64,000 nucleotides of DNA from Bacteroidaceae bacterium (GCA_017529865.1 JAFXNA010000021.1:1-64000), one strand, 5' to 3'; shown: positions 9,587 through 19,019, counted from the first letter of the stretch. Notes: generated by a model not told the origin, from the sequence alone. Numbers and translations are program-made.

Positions 9587-9663
9587 ATCCATCTGTTTTA
9601 AATCACGAATTCTATACCTTTTTTTCATTTTTTAACATCACACGCAAGAAAGTTACCAAATTA

Positions 9664-9695
9664 TTTGGTAATATCAGAAATAACTCGTAACTTTG
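9664..9695 (+). promoter_or_regulatory. Promoter of the MATE gene
   Basis: TTTG at 9664-9667, a 20-base spacer and TAACTTTG at 9688-9695 match the Bacteroidetes consensus. The predicted start of transcription, near 9701, leaves a leader of about 17 bases. Confidence 0.7.
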
Positions 9696-9717
9696 TAGGC
9701 GTTAAAGAAAGGTTGTT

Positions 9718-11094
9718 ATGAACGAAGAAGGCAAACGCTCTCCAAAGGAGCTGGGGACAGAGAAAATAGGTACGCTGTTGATGAGATATGCGATTCCGGC
9801 AGTCATATCCATGTTGGCAGCATCGGCCTACAACATTGTCGACCGCTCGTTCCTAGGACAGTTTGTTGGACCGTTGGCCCTTGCCGGACTAGCAGTCACC
9901 TTCCCCATCATGAACCTCAGCGCAGCCTTCGGAGCCATGATCGGCGCAGGCGGAAGCACCCTCCTCTCGATCAAGTTAGGCCAGCGCGACTACGGAACAG
10001 CCGAACGCGTGATGGGCAACATCGTCTCGCTGAACGTGGTTGTAGGTTTTGTGTTTGCCGTTCTGGCACTCGTGTTCATCGACGAGATACTCTATTTCTT
10101 CGGTGCCAGCGAAGCAACGCTTCCGTATGCCAAGACCTACATGGTCATCATCATCTACGGCAACATCATCACCCACCTGACCCACGGACTAGCCAATGTG
10201 TTGCGCGTGGTGGGGCATCCCAACAAAGCCATGATATCCGTGCTGTTTGGCGTATGCGTCAATCTGCTGTTCGACTACATCTTCATCTACATCTGCGGAT
10301 GGGGCATCGCAGGAGCAGCCTACGCAACCCTCCTGTCGCAGACCCTGGGAACCATCTACCTCATCTGGTGTCTGTGTAACAAAAATGACCGCATCCACCT
10401 GCATAGCGGCATCTACGCCTTGAAGCAGCGGATTGTGAAGAATATCCTCGCCATCGGCATCTCGCCCTTCTGCATTCAAGTATGCGCCTGTCTGGTCGTA
10501 GTACTCATCAACCGAGGCCTGAAAGAACACGGTGGCGATATGGCCATCGGAGCCTACGGCATCGTGAACAGCATCACGTTCATGTTCATCATGATTGTCA
10601 TGGGCATCACACAAGGCATGCAACCGATAGCTGGTTACAACTATGGCGCCCAGCAATACGCCCGTGTGACCGAAGTACTGAAGAAAGCCTCCATCTACGC
10701 TACCATCGTGATGACCTTCAGCTTCATCCTATGCGAGTTCTTCCCGCACCTCTGCGTACTCGTCTTCACCAACGATGCAGAGACCCAGCAACTCGCCATC
10801 GAAGGTATGAGGATCATCGTGCTGATGAGTCCGCTGGTAGGATTCCAGGTAGTCGTAGGCAACTTCTTCCAAAGCATCGGTATGGCAAAGAAGAGCATCT
10901 TCCTCTCCATGAGCCGCCAGATGTTGTTCCTGATACCTCTGCTGCTCATCCTGCCCCACTACTATGGAACAGTGGGCGTGTGGGCAAGCATCACCGCCAG
11001 CGACGGCATCTCCATCATCGTAGCAGCCGTGATGCTGTGGATGTTCTATAAGAAAGGAGCCTTCGCAACGGCAAAGAACGACATCGGAGTGTGA
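9718..11094 (+). CDS. MATE family efflux transporter
   Basis: The protein has 458 residues with 12 hydrophobic segments in two related halves. The first half opens with the typical MATE stretch IPAVISMLAASAYNIVDRSFLGQFVGPLALAGLAV, and the second half has GITQGMQPIAGYNYGAQQY. The family exports drugs or other organic cations in exchange for Na+ or H+ across the inner membrane; the MepA-like subgroup fits best. It has its own promoter, and a spacer of 80 bases separates it from the next gene. The substrate cannot be read from the sequence. Confidence 0.92.
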   Translation: MNEEGKRSPKELGTEKIGTLLMRYAIPAVISMLAASAYNIVDRSFLGQFVGPLALAGLAVTFPIMNLSAAFGAMIGAGGSTLLSIKLGQRDYGTAERVMGNIVSLNVVVGFVFAVLALVFIDEILYFFGASEATLPYAKTYMVIIIYGNIITHLTHGLANVLRVVGHPNKAMISVLFGVCVNLLFDYIFIYICGWGIAGAAYATLLSQTLGTIYLIWCLCNKNDRIHLHSGIYALKQRIVKNILAIGISPFCIQVCACLVVVLINRGLKEHGGDMAIGAYGIVNSITFMFIMIVMGITQGMQPIAGYNYGAQQYARVTEVLKKASIYATIVMTFSFILCEFFPHLCVLVFTNDAETQQLAIEGMRIIVLMSPLVGFQVVVGNFFQSIGMAKKSIFLSMSRQMLFLIPLLLILPHYYGTVGVWASITASDGISIIVAAVMLWMFYKKGAFATAKNDIGV

Positions 11095-11174
11095 AAGTAA
11101 TGCATCATTCATCATGCACTCATCATCATCAGAAGAATAAACAATAAAAACATAACAAACAAACAATAGCAATT

Positions 11175-11804
11175 ATGGAAAAATACGTAATCACCATCGG
11201 ACGAGAATTAGGAAGTGGCGGCAAAGCCATCGGTGAAATCATTGCAAAGGAACTGAACATCCCTATCTACGACAGCTACCTCATCGACATGGCTGCCAAG
11301 GAAAGCGGATTCAATCCCGAGCTGTTCAAGAAAGCCGACGAGAAGCCAGGCAAAGGCTTAGGAGCAGCAATGATTCGCACCGTCGCCTCACCATTCTCAG
11401 CTCTCAGCAACTACTACGACAGCAGCGTCAGCAACGAATCGCTGTTCCAGGTACAGACCGACATCATCCTCAAGAAAGCAGCCGCTGAAAGCTGTATCAT
11501 TGTAGGACGCTGCGGCGACTACATCCTGCGCAACCACCCAAACCACCTTCGCATCTTCATCCGCGCCGACTACGACGACCGTGTGAAATTTGTATGCGAA
11601 CACGATGGAGTGACACCAGCAAAGGCACGTCAAATCATCGACAAGAACGACAACCAGCGTAGCGAATACCACAATTTCTACAGCGAGACAAACTGGGGTG
11701 ACAGCCGCGCTTATGACATCTGCGTCAACAGTTCTTTGCTCGGATTGGAAGGAACAGCAGAATTTTTGCTGAATTTTGCCCGAAAATACTTGAAGATTCA
11801 ATAA
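11175..11804 (+). CDS. Cytidylate kinase-like family protein
   Basis: The protein has 209 residues. It begins with ITIGRELGSGGKAIGEIIAKEL, a P-loop-like segment in which the usual GKS/T is replaced by GSGGK as in this family. A conserved VGRCGDYIL, a lid-like region (RADYDDRVKFVCEHDGVT) and the ending YDICVNSSLLG follow. These are landmarks of the cytidylate-kinase-like group, cytosolic proteins that are distinct from Cmk and lack a proven substrate. It stands alone after the MATE gene; the A-rich leader has no clear -7 element, so read-through from the MATE promoter is possible. Confidence 0.82.
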   Translation: MEKYVITIGRELGSGGKAIGEIIAKELNIPIYDSYLIDMAAKESGFNPELFKKADEKPGKGLGAAMIRTVASPFSALSNYYDSSVSNESLFQVQTDIILKKAAAESCIIVGRCGDYILRNHPNHLRIFIRADYDDRVKFVCEHDGVTPAKARQIIDKNDNQRSEYHNFYSETNWGDSRAYDICVNSSLLGLEGTAEFLLNFARKYLKIQ

Positions 11805-11819
11805 TTTGTTATAACTTTG
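11790..11819 (+). promoter_or_regulatory. Promoter of the YidE-type transporter operon
   Basis: TTG at 11790-11792, a 19-base spacer and TAACTTTG at 11812-11819 match the consensus. The -33 element lies within the last codons of the preceding kinase-like gene. Confidence 0.68.
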
Positions 11820-11872
11820 CACCCCGTTTTTAGGAAAGGTAAAAAGAAAACACGCAAAGTAAACAAGAAATT

Positions 11873-13576
11873 ATGAACTGGCTAACAGAACTTTTTACCA
11901 ACGGACACTCGGTAGCACACATCCTCATGCTGTATTCTATCGTGATATCCGTTGGTGTCATTTTAGGTAAAATTAAAATCGGAGGCGTGTCGCTCGGCGT
12001 CACCTTTGTCCTCTTTGCAGGCATCATAGCCGGACACATCCTCCATCAGGAAAATATCACCGAACCTGCACAGGTGCTCAACTTCATCCAGGACTTCGGC
12101 CTCATCCTGTTCGTCTATGCCATAGGCCTGCAGGTAGGTCCCTCGTTCTTCACCTCCTTCAAGCAAGGCGGCATCAAGATGAACATCATCGCTGCAGGCA
12201 TCATCCTGCTCAACATCGCAGTCATGCTCACCCTCTACTACAGCTTCTGCGACACCAGCAACCCACACTCCCTACCGATGATGGTAGGCGTGCTTTGCGG
12301 AGCAGTAACCAACACCCCCGGACTTGGTGCAGCCAATGCAGCTCTGGAGCAGATCGGAGCCGATAACCTCGGAGGCGCCATCCCAACCATCGCCAACGGC
12401 TATGCCTGTGCTTATCCCCTCGGCGTGGTGGGCATCATCATGTCAATCATCCTCATCCGAGTCATCTACAAGATTAACATGAAGCAGGAAGTCCAGGACT
12501 ATGATGACCAAAATGGCAACCAAAAAGCTGTGAAGCCACACCTGATGAGCATCGAGCTGATCAACCCATCGCTCAACGGAAAGTCCATCCTGCAACTCCG
12601 TGAGTACCTCGGACGTGACTTCGTATGCTCACGCTGTCTGCACGACGGCCACGTGATTGTTCCCAATCGTGACACCCTGCTCTTTACCGGCGACAAAATC
12701 TACGTAGTCTGTGCCGAAGAAGACGCAGAAGCCGTCGTAGCCTTCCTTGGACACGAAGTCACCGTGAATTGGGAAAAGCAAGACACGCCGATGCTGTCGA
12801 AACAGATACTCGTAACACGCGATAAAATCAACGGTAAGACCCTCGGAAGCCTGCACCCAAGCAGCCTGCACGGAGTCAACGTGACCCGTATCTTCCGTTC
12901 AGGCATCGAACTGTTTGCCCATCCGAACGTCAACCTGCAAGTGGGCGACAAACTCATCGTAGTAGGTCCCGAGGACGCTGTGAACATCTTTGCAGCCAAA
13001 CTCGGCAACCAGAAGACCCGACTCGACAAGCCCAATCTGGTGACCATCTTCGTCGGTATCCTTGTCGGCATCATATTCGGAAGTCTGCCCTTCCATATCG
13101 CAGGAATGTCAATGCCTGTGAAACTCGGCTTGGCAGGCGGACCGCTCATCATCGCCATCCTCGTAGGCCGTTTCGGCTTCAAGTTCAAACTTGTTGCCTA
13201 CACCTCGAGTAGTGCCTCGCAGATGATACGCGATATCGGTCTGGTACTCTTCCTTGCCAGTGTAGGTATCAAGTCAGGCGGCAACTTCGTCGACACCGTC
13301 ATGAATGGCGGACTGATGTATGTCCTTTACGGATTCCTCATCACTACCATTCCGCTCATTATCATGGGCATCGTAGCACGGATGTATTACAAGGAGAACT
13401 ACCTGTTGCTCATGGGCATCATGGCAGGAGCCACAACCGACCCGCCAGCACTCGCCTACTCCACACAGGCAGCCAACAACGACATCCCGTCGATCGGCTA
13501 CTCGACCGTCTATCCGTTGTCGATGTTCCTTAGAATTGTCACCGCACAAATCATCATATTGATGCTATGTTCATAG
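11873..13576 (+). CDS. AspT/YidE/YbjL family putative transporter
   Basis: The protein has 567 residues. Two blocks of about five membrane spans (residues 10-200 and 390-567) each carry the duplicated domain of aspartate:alanine antiporters. They flank two cytosolic TrkA-C (RCK-C) domains at about 205-375 (e.g. GKSILQLREYLGRDFVCSRCLHDGHV, LQVGDKLIVVGPEDAV). The family includes the AspT antiporter and the E. coli YidE and YbjL proteins, whose substrates are largely unknown. GATTDPPALAYSTQAANND, near the C-terminus, is a family signature. The stop overlaps the next gene by 10 bases. Confidence 0.88.
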   Translation: MNWLTELFTNGHSVAHILMLYSIVISVGVILGKIKIGGVSLGVTFVLFAGIIAGHILHQENITEPAQVLNFIQDFGLILFVYAIGLQVGPSFFTSFKQGGIKMNIIAAGIILLNIAVMLTLYYSFCDTSNPHSLPMMVGVLCGAVTNTPGLGAANAALEQIGADNLGGAIPTIANGYACAYPLGVVGIIMSIILIRVIYKINMKQEVQDYDDQNGNQKAVKPHLMSIELINPSLNGKSILQLREYLGRDFVCSRCLHDGHVIVPNRDTLLFTGDKIYVVCAEEDAEAVVAFLGHEVTVNWEKQDTPMLSKQILVTRDKINGKTLGSLHPSSLHGVNVTRIFRSGIELFAHPNVNLQVGDKLIVVGPEDAVNIFAAKLGNQKTRLDKPNLVTIFVGILVGIIFGSLPFHIAGMSMPVKLGLAGGPLIIAILVGRFGFKFKLVAYTSSSASQMIRDIGLVLFLASVGIKSGGNFVDTVMNGGLMYVLYGFLITTIPLIIMGIVARMYYKENYLLLMGIMAGATTDPPALAYSTQAANNDIPSIGYSTVYPLSMFLRIVTAQIIILMLCS

Positions 13577-14232
13577 TCTCAGCCTTCATATTAGGACTGC
13601 TTGTGGCACTCAATCCCTGCCAGTTGGCCATCAACCTGTCGGCACTGACCTATCTGCATAACCGCCAGGCCACAGACCACACGCTAATGCGTCAGGGATG
13701 GCTCTATGTTCTGGGGCGCACAGTTACCTACAGCGTCTTGGGCATCGTTCTGTCGATACTCATCCGGCAAGGATTGAACATCAAAGGCGTCCAGGCACTC
13801 ATGAGCAAAGGCGAAGATCTCCTACCCTACCTATTAATAATAATAGGAGTGTACCTCATCTACCGCATGTTCCACCACCACGATCATCATGGTGAGGAAT
13901 GTCATAGCTGCGGCGAAACCATCAAGCGCAGCGGGCCGCTGGGTGCTTTGGCATTAGGACTGATGCTCGCAATGGCCTTCTGTCCCGAGACCGCCATCAT
14001 GTACTTTGGTATGCTGCTGCCGCTGAGTGTAGCCAATTTGTTCGGCTGGATAGCCCCGATTGCATTTGCCCTCGGAGCAGCACTCCCAGTTATTGCTATG
14101 GTTTATCTCTTGAGCAAGGCAACTGAGAAAGCACGCGGATTCGAAGCCACTTTCAAGCACTTTCAGCAATGGGCTAACGGCATATTCGGACTGGCATTTA
14201 TCATAGCAGGAATCATATTGTTAGTGTCATGA
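13567..14232 (+). CDS. ArsG-type permease (DsbD/CcdA-like fold)
   Basis: The protein has 221 residues with six to seven spans. It opens with LGLLVALNPCQLAINLSALTYL, the proline-cysteine motif of DsbD/CcdA relatives and of the family called aromatic aminobenzylarsenical efflux permease ArsG. A second conserved cysteine lies in MAFCPETAIMYFG. Between the two halves is a soluble loop with HHHDHHGEECHSCGE, able to bind metal. The gene overlaps the previous one by 10 bases and the next by the ATGA overlap, so the three are translationally coupled. No arsenic genes surround it, so a role in thiol transfer or metal export is equally plausible. Confidence 0.75.
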   Translation: MFIVSAFILGLLVALNPCQLAINLSALTYLHNRQATDHTLMRQGWLYVLGRTVTYSVLGIVLSILIRQGLNIKGVQALMSKGEDLLPYLLIIIGVYLIYRMFHHHDHHGEECHSCGETIKRSGPLGALALGLMLAMAFCPETAIMYFGMLLPLSVANLFGWIAPIAFALGAALPVIAMVYLLSKATEKARGFEATFKHFQQWANGIFGLAFIIAGIILLVS

Positions 14233-14726
14233 AACGGATAGGACTACTTTCAGATACCCACGGATATTGGGATGCTCGCTACGAGAAATATTTCTCCGAG
14301 TGCGACGAGATATGGCATGCAGGCGATATCGGTACTGCCGAACTGGCCGACCGATTTGCACAGCTGAAACCCTTCAGAGCCGTCTATGGCAACATCGACG
14401 GAGGCGACCTGCGACTGATGTTCACGGAGAAATACCGGTTCCGTTGCGAAGAAGTGGAAGTGCTGATGAAACACATAGGAGGCTATCCAGGCAACTACGA
14501 CCCTTCGATTCGAGGCAGTATTTTTGCCAACCCGCCTAAACTTTTCATATCGGGACATAGTCATATCCTAAAAGTGATGTATGACAAAAACCTGAACCTA
14601 CTACACATCAATCCTGGCGCAGCAGGCATCTCTGGATTCCATAAAGTCAGAACCCTCGTACGATTCACCATCGACAAGACGGAAGTCAAGGATTTGGAGG
14701 TAATTGAATTGAGAAAAGGGAGTTAA
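14229..14726 (+). CDS. Metallophosphoesterase, YfcE/MJ0936 family
   Basis: The protein has 165 residues. The metal-binding motifs are in order: LLSDTHGYWD near the N-terminus (D-x-H), HAGDIG (G-D), VYGNIDG (G-N-x-D), and SGHSHILKV (G-H-x-H). This is the small calcineurin-like YfcE type, cytosolic two-metal phosphodiesterases acting on an unknown substrate. The start is fixed by the ATGA overlap with the permease gene. It is the last gene of the operon that starts at 11873. Confidence 0.9.
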   Translation: MKRIGLLSDTHGYWDARYEKYFSECDEIWHAGDIGTAELADRFAQLKPFRAVYGNIDGGDLRLMFTEKYRFRCEEVEVLMKHIGGYPGNYDPSIRGSIFANPPKLFISGHSHILKVMYDKNLNLLHINPGAAGISGFHKVRTLVRFTIDKTEVKDLEVIELRKGS

Positions 14727-14786
14727 AAAGGGAGTTAAAGAGGGAGTTAAAGAGGAAGTTAAAAAGGGATGTTAAATTGGGAGTTA
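14708..14786 (+). repeat. Tandem GGGAGTTAAAGA tract
   Basis: Seven imperfect units of the type GGGAGTTAAAnA follow one another, starting inside the last codons of the phosphoesterase gene and ending just before the next ATG. Related GGAAGTTAAA units stand at 41545-41600. The unit length (10-14 bases) varies, so it is not a clean microsatellite. Confidence 0.75.
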
Positions 14787-14793
14787 TAATCAC

Positions 14794-15474
14794 ATGAATC
14801 CAGAACACCAACATAACAACTACGAAGACAAGTCGGGCAGCGAAATGTTGTCCGAGATAGGAAGCTTGTTGTGGAAACTGTGCAAGAAGGCATTGGCTCA
14901 CCTGCTCAGACTCATCCTCAAAGGCCTCATGTTCTGTTTCACCTTGCTGAAGATACTCCTGCAAGCTTGCATCGACTTCTGGAACGACAACAGCACCCAA
15001 GAGAAACTCCGCTTAGCCCGACATTGGTGTGCAAACAGCCTCAAAGCCCTGTGGTTCTACACGCTGATGGGCATCTATGCCATCGGAAAGGGACTTGTGT
15101 GGGCAGCAAAAGCCACCTGGCGAGGCATCACCCACTTGAAACCTACCCTCATCTTCCTGGGCCGCCTCTGTGTCAAAGCAGCGAAAGCCACCTGGCGAGG
15201 TCTCGTCGTGTGCGGAAAAGCCATCCGCATCTTCTTCCTTAAGCGTCAGCAAGCCTTCCGACGGTTCCGCCGCAACAAAGGCTTCAAAGGTCTGCTTATC
15301 GACATCAAGACCTATCTGCAGGAACAACTCAACAGCTATATGAACGAAGACAACGACACCGTCAGCAGCGATGCCATCAGTTATGAGGAGTACATCGATG
15401 CCAACAGTAAAGACGGCAAGAAGTCGTTCGGACGAAAGATATACAACAAAGTAGACGAATTAATTGACAACTGA
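14794..15474 (+). CDS. Conserved hypothetical protein with AAKATWRG repeats
   Basis: The protein has 226 residues and no family that I recognise. A polar head of about 25 residues is followed by basic amphipathic or hydrophobic stretches (SLLWKLCKKALAHLLRLILKG; LKALWFYTLMGIYAIGKGLVW). Two copies of AAKATWRG sit about 25 residues apart, a very basic segment (FFLKRQQAFRRFRRNKGFKG) follows, and the tail is acidic. It is probably a membrane-associated cytosolic protein. It lies 9 bases before the mechanosensitive channel gene and is likely cotranscribed with it. No signal peptide is present. Confidence 0.6.
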   Translation: MNPEHQHNNYEDKSGSEMLSEIGSLLWKLCKKALAHLLRLILKGLMFCFTLLKILLQACIDFWNDNSTQEKLRLARHWCANSLKALWFYTLMGIYAIGKGLVWAAKATWRGITHLKPTLIFLGRLCVKAAKATWRGLVVCGKAIRIFFLKRQQAFRRFRRNKGFKGLLIDIKTYLQEQLNSYMNEDNDTVSSDAISYEEYIDANSKDGKKSFGRKIYNKVDELIDN

Positions 15475-15483
15475 TAAGATATC

Positions 15484-18129
15484 ATGAAACGAATCATCCT
15501 TCTATTTGCAATCGCCTTATTCTCCTTCGCTCAGTCGCAAGCCGTACTGAAAGAAAGAGATTTAGCAAAAACACTCAGCATCCTCCGACTTGAACTGAAC
15601 ATGAACTATCGTGAGCAGAAAGTCATGATGCAACGCTATGAGCAGCAGAGTGCCATGCAACATAAGCAACTGATTGATTACATGCAACGATGCGACCAAA
15701 TCAGTCTGATGCTCTATTCCCAGAAGAACGACCACACATTCGACATCGCCTATGCGTGTACACAAGCTACAAAACTACACAAGGAACTGGGAGCCAACAA
15801 CATTCCATACGGCAAAATACGCGACAGAATCACCAGCGAAATTGCTCGCTACGACAGCTTGATTACTGCCCTCAATGAATTGCCTCCTGCCATCGGAAGC
15901 AACACCTCAGCAGCCGACTCCATCAATCAGATGATTAAGGAAGACAATGCAACCTTGGGAGCCTCTCAACGTACAATGCCTTTCGAACTGAGCGAGAAGG
16001 AGCAGAAAGAACGTGAGGAGTGTCTGACCTATGCCAAAGCCCTGCGTAACAATCTCATGCGCATCCTGCAATCAGTCGAGGAAGACAAGGACTACTACGA
16101 CGTTGTCACCAACAAAGTAGGCAAGCTCTACCACTATTCACAGCAGAAATATAAGGACCTTCGCAACAATATCTTCAACGACGGAAACGCCAACTATTTC
16201 AAACTGCTGCAAGCCCTGCCACAGCAGCTCCAGCACGCCAAGCGCGACTACAACGAGAAATACAGTCAGTTGGGCAAAGGCGAGAATGCCAGATCCGAGT
16301 GGCGAGGACCTATCGTGCCGGCAGTCAGCATCTTCATGCTCATCTACATCCTGATTGCCACCCTACTCAGTAACGCTATCATCCGCTGGGTGCCAGCACT
16401 CATCAGCAAGTTCTTCCCCAAGTTTGCCCACAAGGCCGAACGATGGATGAACGAGAGCGCCCTGAACATCAACAAGACGAGCTTTAAGCAACAACGCAGG
16501 ATCGTCATCCTTGCTCTTGGACTGCTCATCTTCGTCATCGTTCTCACCATCGTCAAGCAATTCCTCAACCTGAATCTGTTCATCATGGCAGCCAAGCTGA
16601 TGATTGACTTTGCGTGGTTGTTCGAGGCCATCCTCATCTCCCTGCTCATCCGTCTGAAAGCCGAGCAATGCAATCGTGGAACAGCCATCTATATGCCGTT
16701 CATCCTGATGGCGCTCTGCATCATCTTCTATCGCATTCTGCTCATTCCGAACAATATCATCAACCTGACTTGTCCACCCATCATCTTAGGCCTCACCATC
16801 TGGCAGTATTTCTCCATCCGGCGCAACAAGGCATACCTGCCCCTGAGCGACATCCTCTACTCAACCATTTCGCTCATCGTGATGATTGTTTCCTGTGTCT
16901 GCTCATGGATCGGCTACACCCTCATGGCGGTTCAGATTATCATCTGGTGGACATTCCTCTTGGCAGCCATCGAGACCATTACCTGCTGCTACGACCTCAT
17001 GGAGATGTACGAGCAGAAGGTCCTCTCGAAACGTATCGTGATGGATGCTCCGACCTTCAGCAAGCGTAAAGAACTGGCTGAATTACGTCGCAACGGAGTA
17101 TTGTCCGAACGGATGGAAAAGGGACGATATATCCACAAGACCTGGTTCTTCGACTTCATCAACAAAGCACTCGTTCCGATTGCCACGATCGCTGCAGTTG
17201 TTGCCAGCTTCTTCTTTGCTGCCGATATCTTCGAGATGACCGAATCATGCTACGAACTATTCAAGAAAGTCATCGTCGACGAGCCTAAATACATCCGCCT
17301 CTCCATCTACATGGTGGTTGTCGTGGCTGGCCTCTATTTTGCCTTCCGCTACCTCAACTACGTGCTTCGCTCGTTCTATCATCTCTACCGCACGAAGATG
17401 TCAGAAGAAAACGGAGAGGACTTCAACGAGACCTTGGCACGCAACGTCATCGCCATCGTCATCTGGGGCATCTACATCATTCTGGTGCTCGTCCTACTGA
17501 AAGTACCACAGACAGGTATCTCGGTTGTTGCAGCAGGTTTGGCAACCGGTATGGGTTTCGCGATGAAAGACCTCTTGGAAAACTTCTTCTACGGCATCTC
17601 GCTCATGAGTGGACGCCTGCGTGTAGGTGACTATATCGAGTGCGACGGCATTCAGGGAAAAGTGGAAAGCATCACCTATCAGAGTACTCAGATCATCACC
17701 CTCGACGGTAGTGTCATTGCCTTCCTCAACACCTCGCTGTTCAACAAGAACTTCAAGAACCTGACCCGCAACCACAGCTACGAACTCATCAAGATTCCTG
17801 TTGGAATCGCCTACGGAAGCAATGTAGATCAAGTGCGCAAACTCCTGCTCAATGCCATCAAGCCAATCTGTGTGAAATTGCCCGACGGACGCGACATTGT
17901 CAACAAAGAGAAGAAGGTATCTGTCTTATTTGCCGGATTCGGAGATAGCAGCGTAGACCTCAATGTCGTCTTATGGATTTTGGTCGACCAGAAAGCTGTG
18001 TTCATTGCCAAAGTCAAAGAGGTGATTTACGAAACGTTGAACAAGAACAACATCGAGATTCCGTTCCCACAACGAGACGTATATTTACACACAATGACCC
18101 CCGATTCTGACAAAATCGACACAAAATAG
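15484..18129 (+). CDS. MscS-type mechanosensitive ion channel, large form
   Basis: The protein has 881 residues. An N-terminal Sec signal (cut near SQA) leads to a long periplasmic helical domain (about 25-270, Gln/Glu-rich and coiled-coil prone). About eight to ten membrane spans (280-670) follow, then the MscS pore helix and beta domain (VVAAGLATGMGFAMKDLLENFFYGISLMSGRLRVGDYIECDGIQGKVESITYQST) and a cytosolic C-terminal domain. The size and periplasmic domain resemble MscK/YjeP-type channels. Such channels release solutes on hypo-osmotic shock. No K+-dependent gating motif can be read. It follows the hypothetical gene by 9 bases. Confidence 0.88.
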   Translation: MKRIILLFAIALFSFAQSQAVLKERDLAKTLSILRLELNMNYREQKVMMQRYEQQSAMQHKQLIDYMQRCDQISLMLYSQKNDHTFDIAYACTQATKLHKELGANNIPYGKIRDRITSEIARYDSLITALNELPPAIGSNTSAADSINQMIKEDNATLGASQRTMPFELSEKEQKEREECLTYAKALRNNLMRILQSVEEDKDYYDVVTNKVGKLYHYSQQKYKDLRNNIFNDGNANYFKLLQALPQQLQHAKRDYNEKYSQLGKGENARSEWRGPIVPAVSIFMLIYILIATLLSNAIIRWVPALISKFFPKFAHKAERWMNESALNINKTSFKQQRRIVILALGLLIFVIVLTIVKQFLNLNLFIMAAKLMIDFAWLFEAILISLLIRLKAEQCNRGTAIYMPFILMALCIIFYRILLIPNNIINLTCPPIILGLTIWQYFSIRRNKAYLPLSDILYSTISLIVMIVSCVCSWIGYTLMAVQIIIWWTFLLAAIETITCCYDLMEMYEQKVLSKRIVMDAPTFSKRKELAELRRNGVLSERMEKGRYIHKTWFFDFINKALVPIATIAAVVASFFFAADIFEMTESCYELFKKVIVDEPKYIRLSIYMVVVVAGLYFAFRYLNYVLRSFYHLYRTKMSEENGEDFNETLARNVIAIVIWGIYIILVLVLLKVPQTGISVVAAGLATGMGFAMKDLLENFFYGISLMSGRLRVGDYIECDGIQGKVESITYQSTQIITLDGSVIAFLNTSLFNKNFKNLTRNHSYELIKIPVGIAYGSNVDQVRKLLLNAIKPICVKLPDGRDIVNKEKKVSVLFAGFGDSSVDLNVVLWILVDQKAVFIAKVKEVIYETLNKNNIEIPFPQRDVYLHTMTPDSDKIDTK

Positions 18130-18168
18130 CAAAGTTTTCAACTTTTTTTCATAAAAAATGCTAATTGA

Positions 18169-18201
18169 TTGACACGGAATAAAAAAAAAGTATTACTTTT
18201 G
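18169..18201 (+). promoter_or_regulatory. Promoter of tonB
   Basis: TTG at 18169-18171 and TACTTTTG at 18194-18201 resemble the -33/-7 pair; the spacer of 22 bases is slightly long. The leader to the ATG at 18253 is about 45 bases and A-rich. Confidence 0.55.
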
Positions 18202-18252
18202 CGACACAGAGAGAAGACTATCAAATCGACAATCAACAAAATAGTATAAATT

Positions 18253-18963
18253 ATGGAAGTAAAGAAATCAAAAAAAGCCGACCTTGAAGGACAGAAGAGT
18301 ACCAGCATGCTCATTGGTTACATCTTCGCCTTAGGTGCAATCTTCGCTGCTTTCGAATGGACAACTCGTGAGTACAAAGAGACAGAGCCTGTTGTCTTTG
18401 CAGCTTATGCTCCAATGGAAGAGGAAGTACCTCCTGTAACACAGCCTATTTTCCAAATGGCTCCTCCTCCACCAGCTGAGGTACCACAGGTTCCTGAAAT
18501 TCTCGATATCGTTGACGATACTGAGGAAATCGAAGAAACTGAGGCACCCGACTCTGAAGACACAAACGAAGCCATCACCGGTCCTTCTGCTCCTGTTTCC
18601 GGTCCTGTTATGGGTCCTGTAGTTGAAGCCGAAGTAACCGACGAGGAAGAAATCTTCCAGGTAGTAGAAGAGATGCCTGAATTCCCAGGTGGTATGGACA
18701 AACTGTTGGAATACCTCGGTAAGAACATCAAGTATCCTACCATCGCTCAGGAACAAGGTATCCAGGGTAGAAGTATCATTGAATTCGTGGTCAACAAAGA
18801 CGGTTCAATCGTAGATCCAAAGGTTATCCGCTCACTCCATCCAAAGTGCGACGAAGAAGCTATGCGCGTCATCAAGGGAATGCCTAAGTGGAAACCAGGT
18901 AAGCAAAGAGGGAAACCAGTACGTGTAAAGTATACCGTACCAGTACAGTTCAAGTTGACTTAA
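18253..18963 (+). CDS. tonB: Energy transducer TonB
   Basis: The protein has 236 residues. A short basic cytosolic head precedes one membrane anchor (about residues 17-35). A Pro/Glu/Val-rich periplasmic linker (40-140) leads to a C-terminal TonB domain (about 145-236) with YPTIAQEQGIQGRSIIEFVVNKDG and MPKWKPGKQRGKPVRVKYTVPV. It transmits energy from ExbB/ExbD to outer-membrane TonB-dependent receptors such as SusC types. The ExbB/ExbD genes lie 2 kb downstream. A clear hairpin terminator follows, so it is probably transcribed alone. Confidence 0.93.
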   Translation: MEVKKSKKADLEGQKSTSMLIGYIFALGAIFAAFEWTTREYKETEPVVFAAYAPMEEEVPPVTQPIFQMAPPPPAEVPQVPEILDIVDDTEEIEETEAPDSEDTNEAITGPSAPVSGPVMGPVVEAEVTDEEEIFQVVEEMPEFPGGMDKLLEYLGKNIKYPTIAQEQGIQGRSIIEFVVNKDGSIVDPKVIRSLHPKCDEEAMRVIKGMPKWKPGKQRGKPVRVKYTVPVQFKLT

Positions 18964-18982
18964 TACAACGAACGATTCATAT

Positions 18983-19019
18983 ATTAAGGTGTGTCAGACA
19001 ACATTTGGCACACCTTAAT
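18983..19019 (+). terminator. Hairpin terminator after tonB
   Basis: A 13-pair stem (ATTAAGGTGTGTC against GGCACACCTTAAT, one G-T pair) with an 11-base loop is followed by an AT-rich run. It ends 22 bases before the next start codon. Confidence 0.75.

Noticed and set aside
10482..11051. 189-codon frame rich in Arg and His inside the MATE gene
   Set aside because: Alternative-frame shadow of a clear transporter gene.
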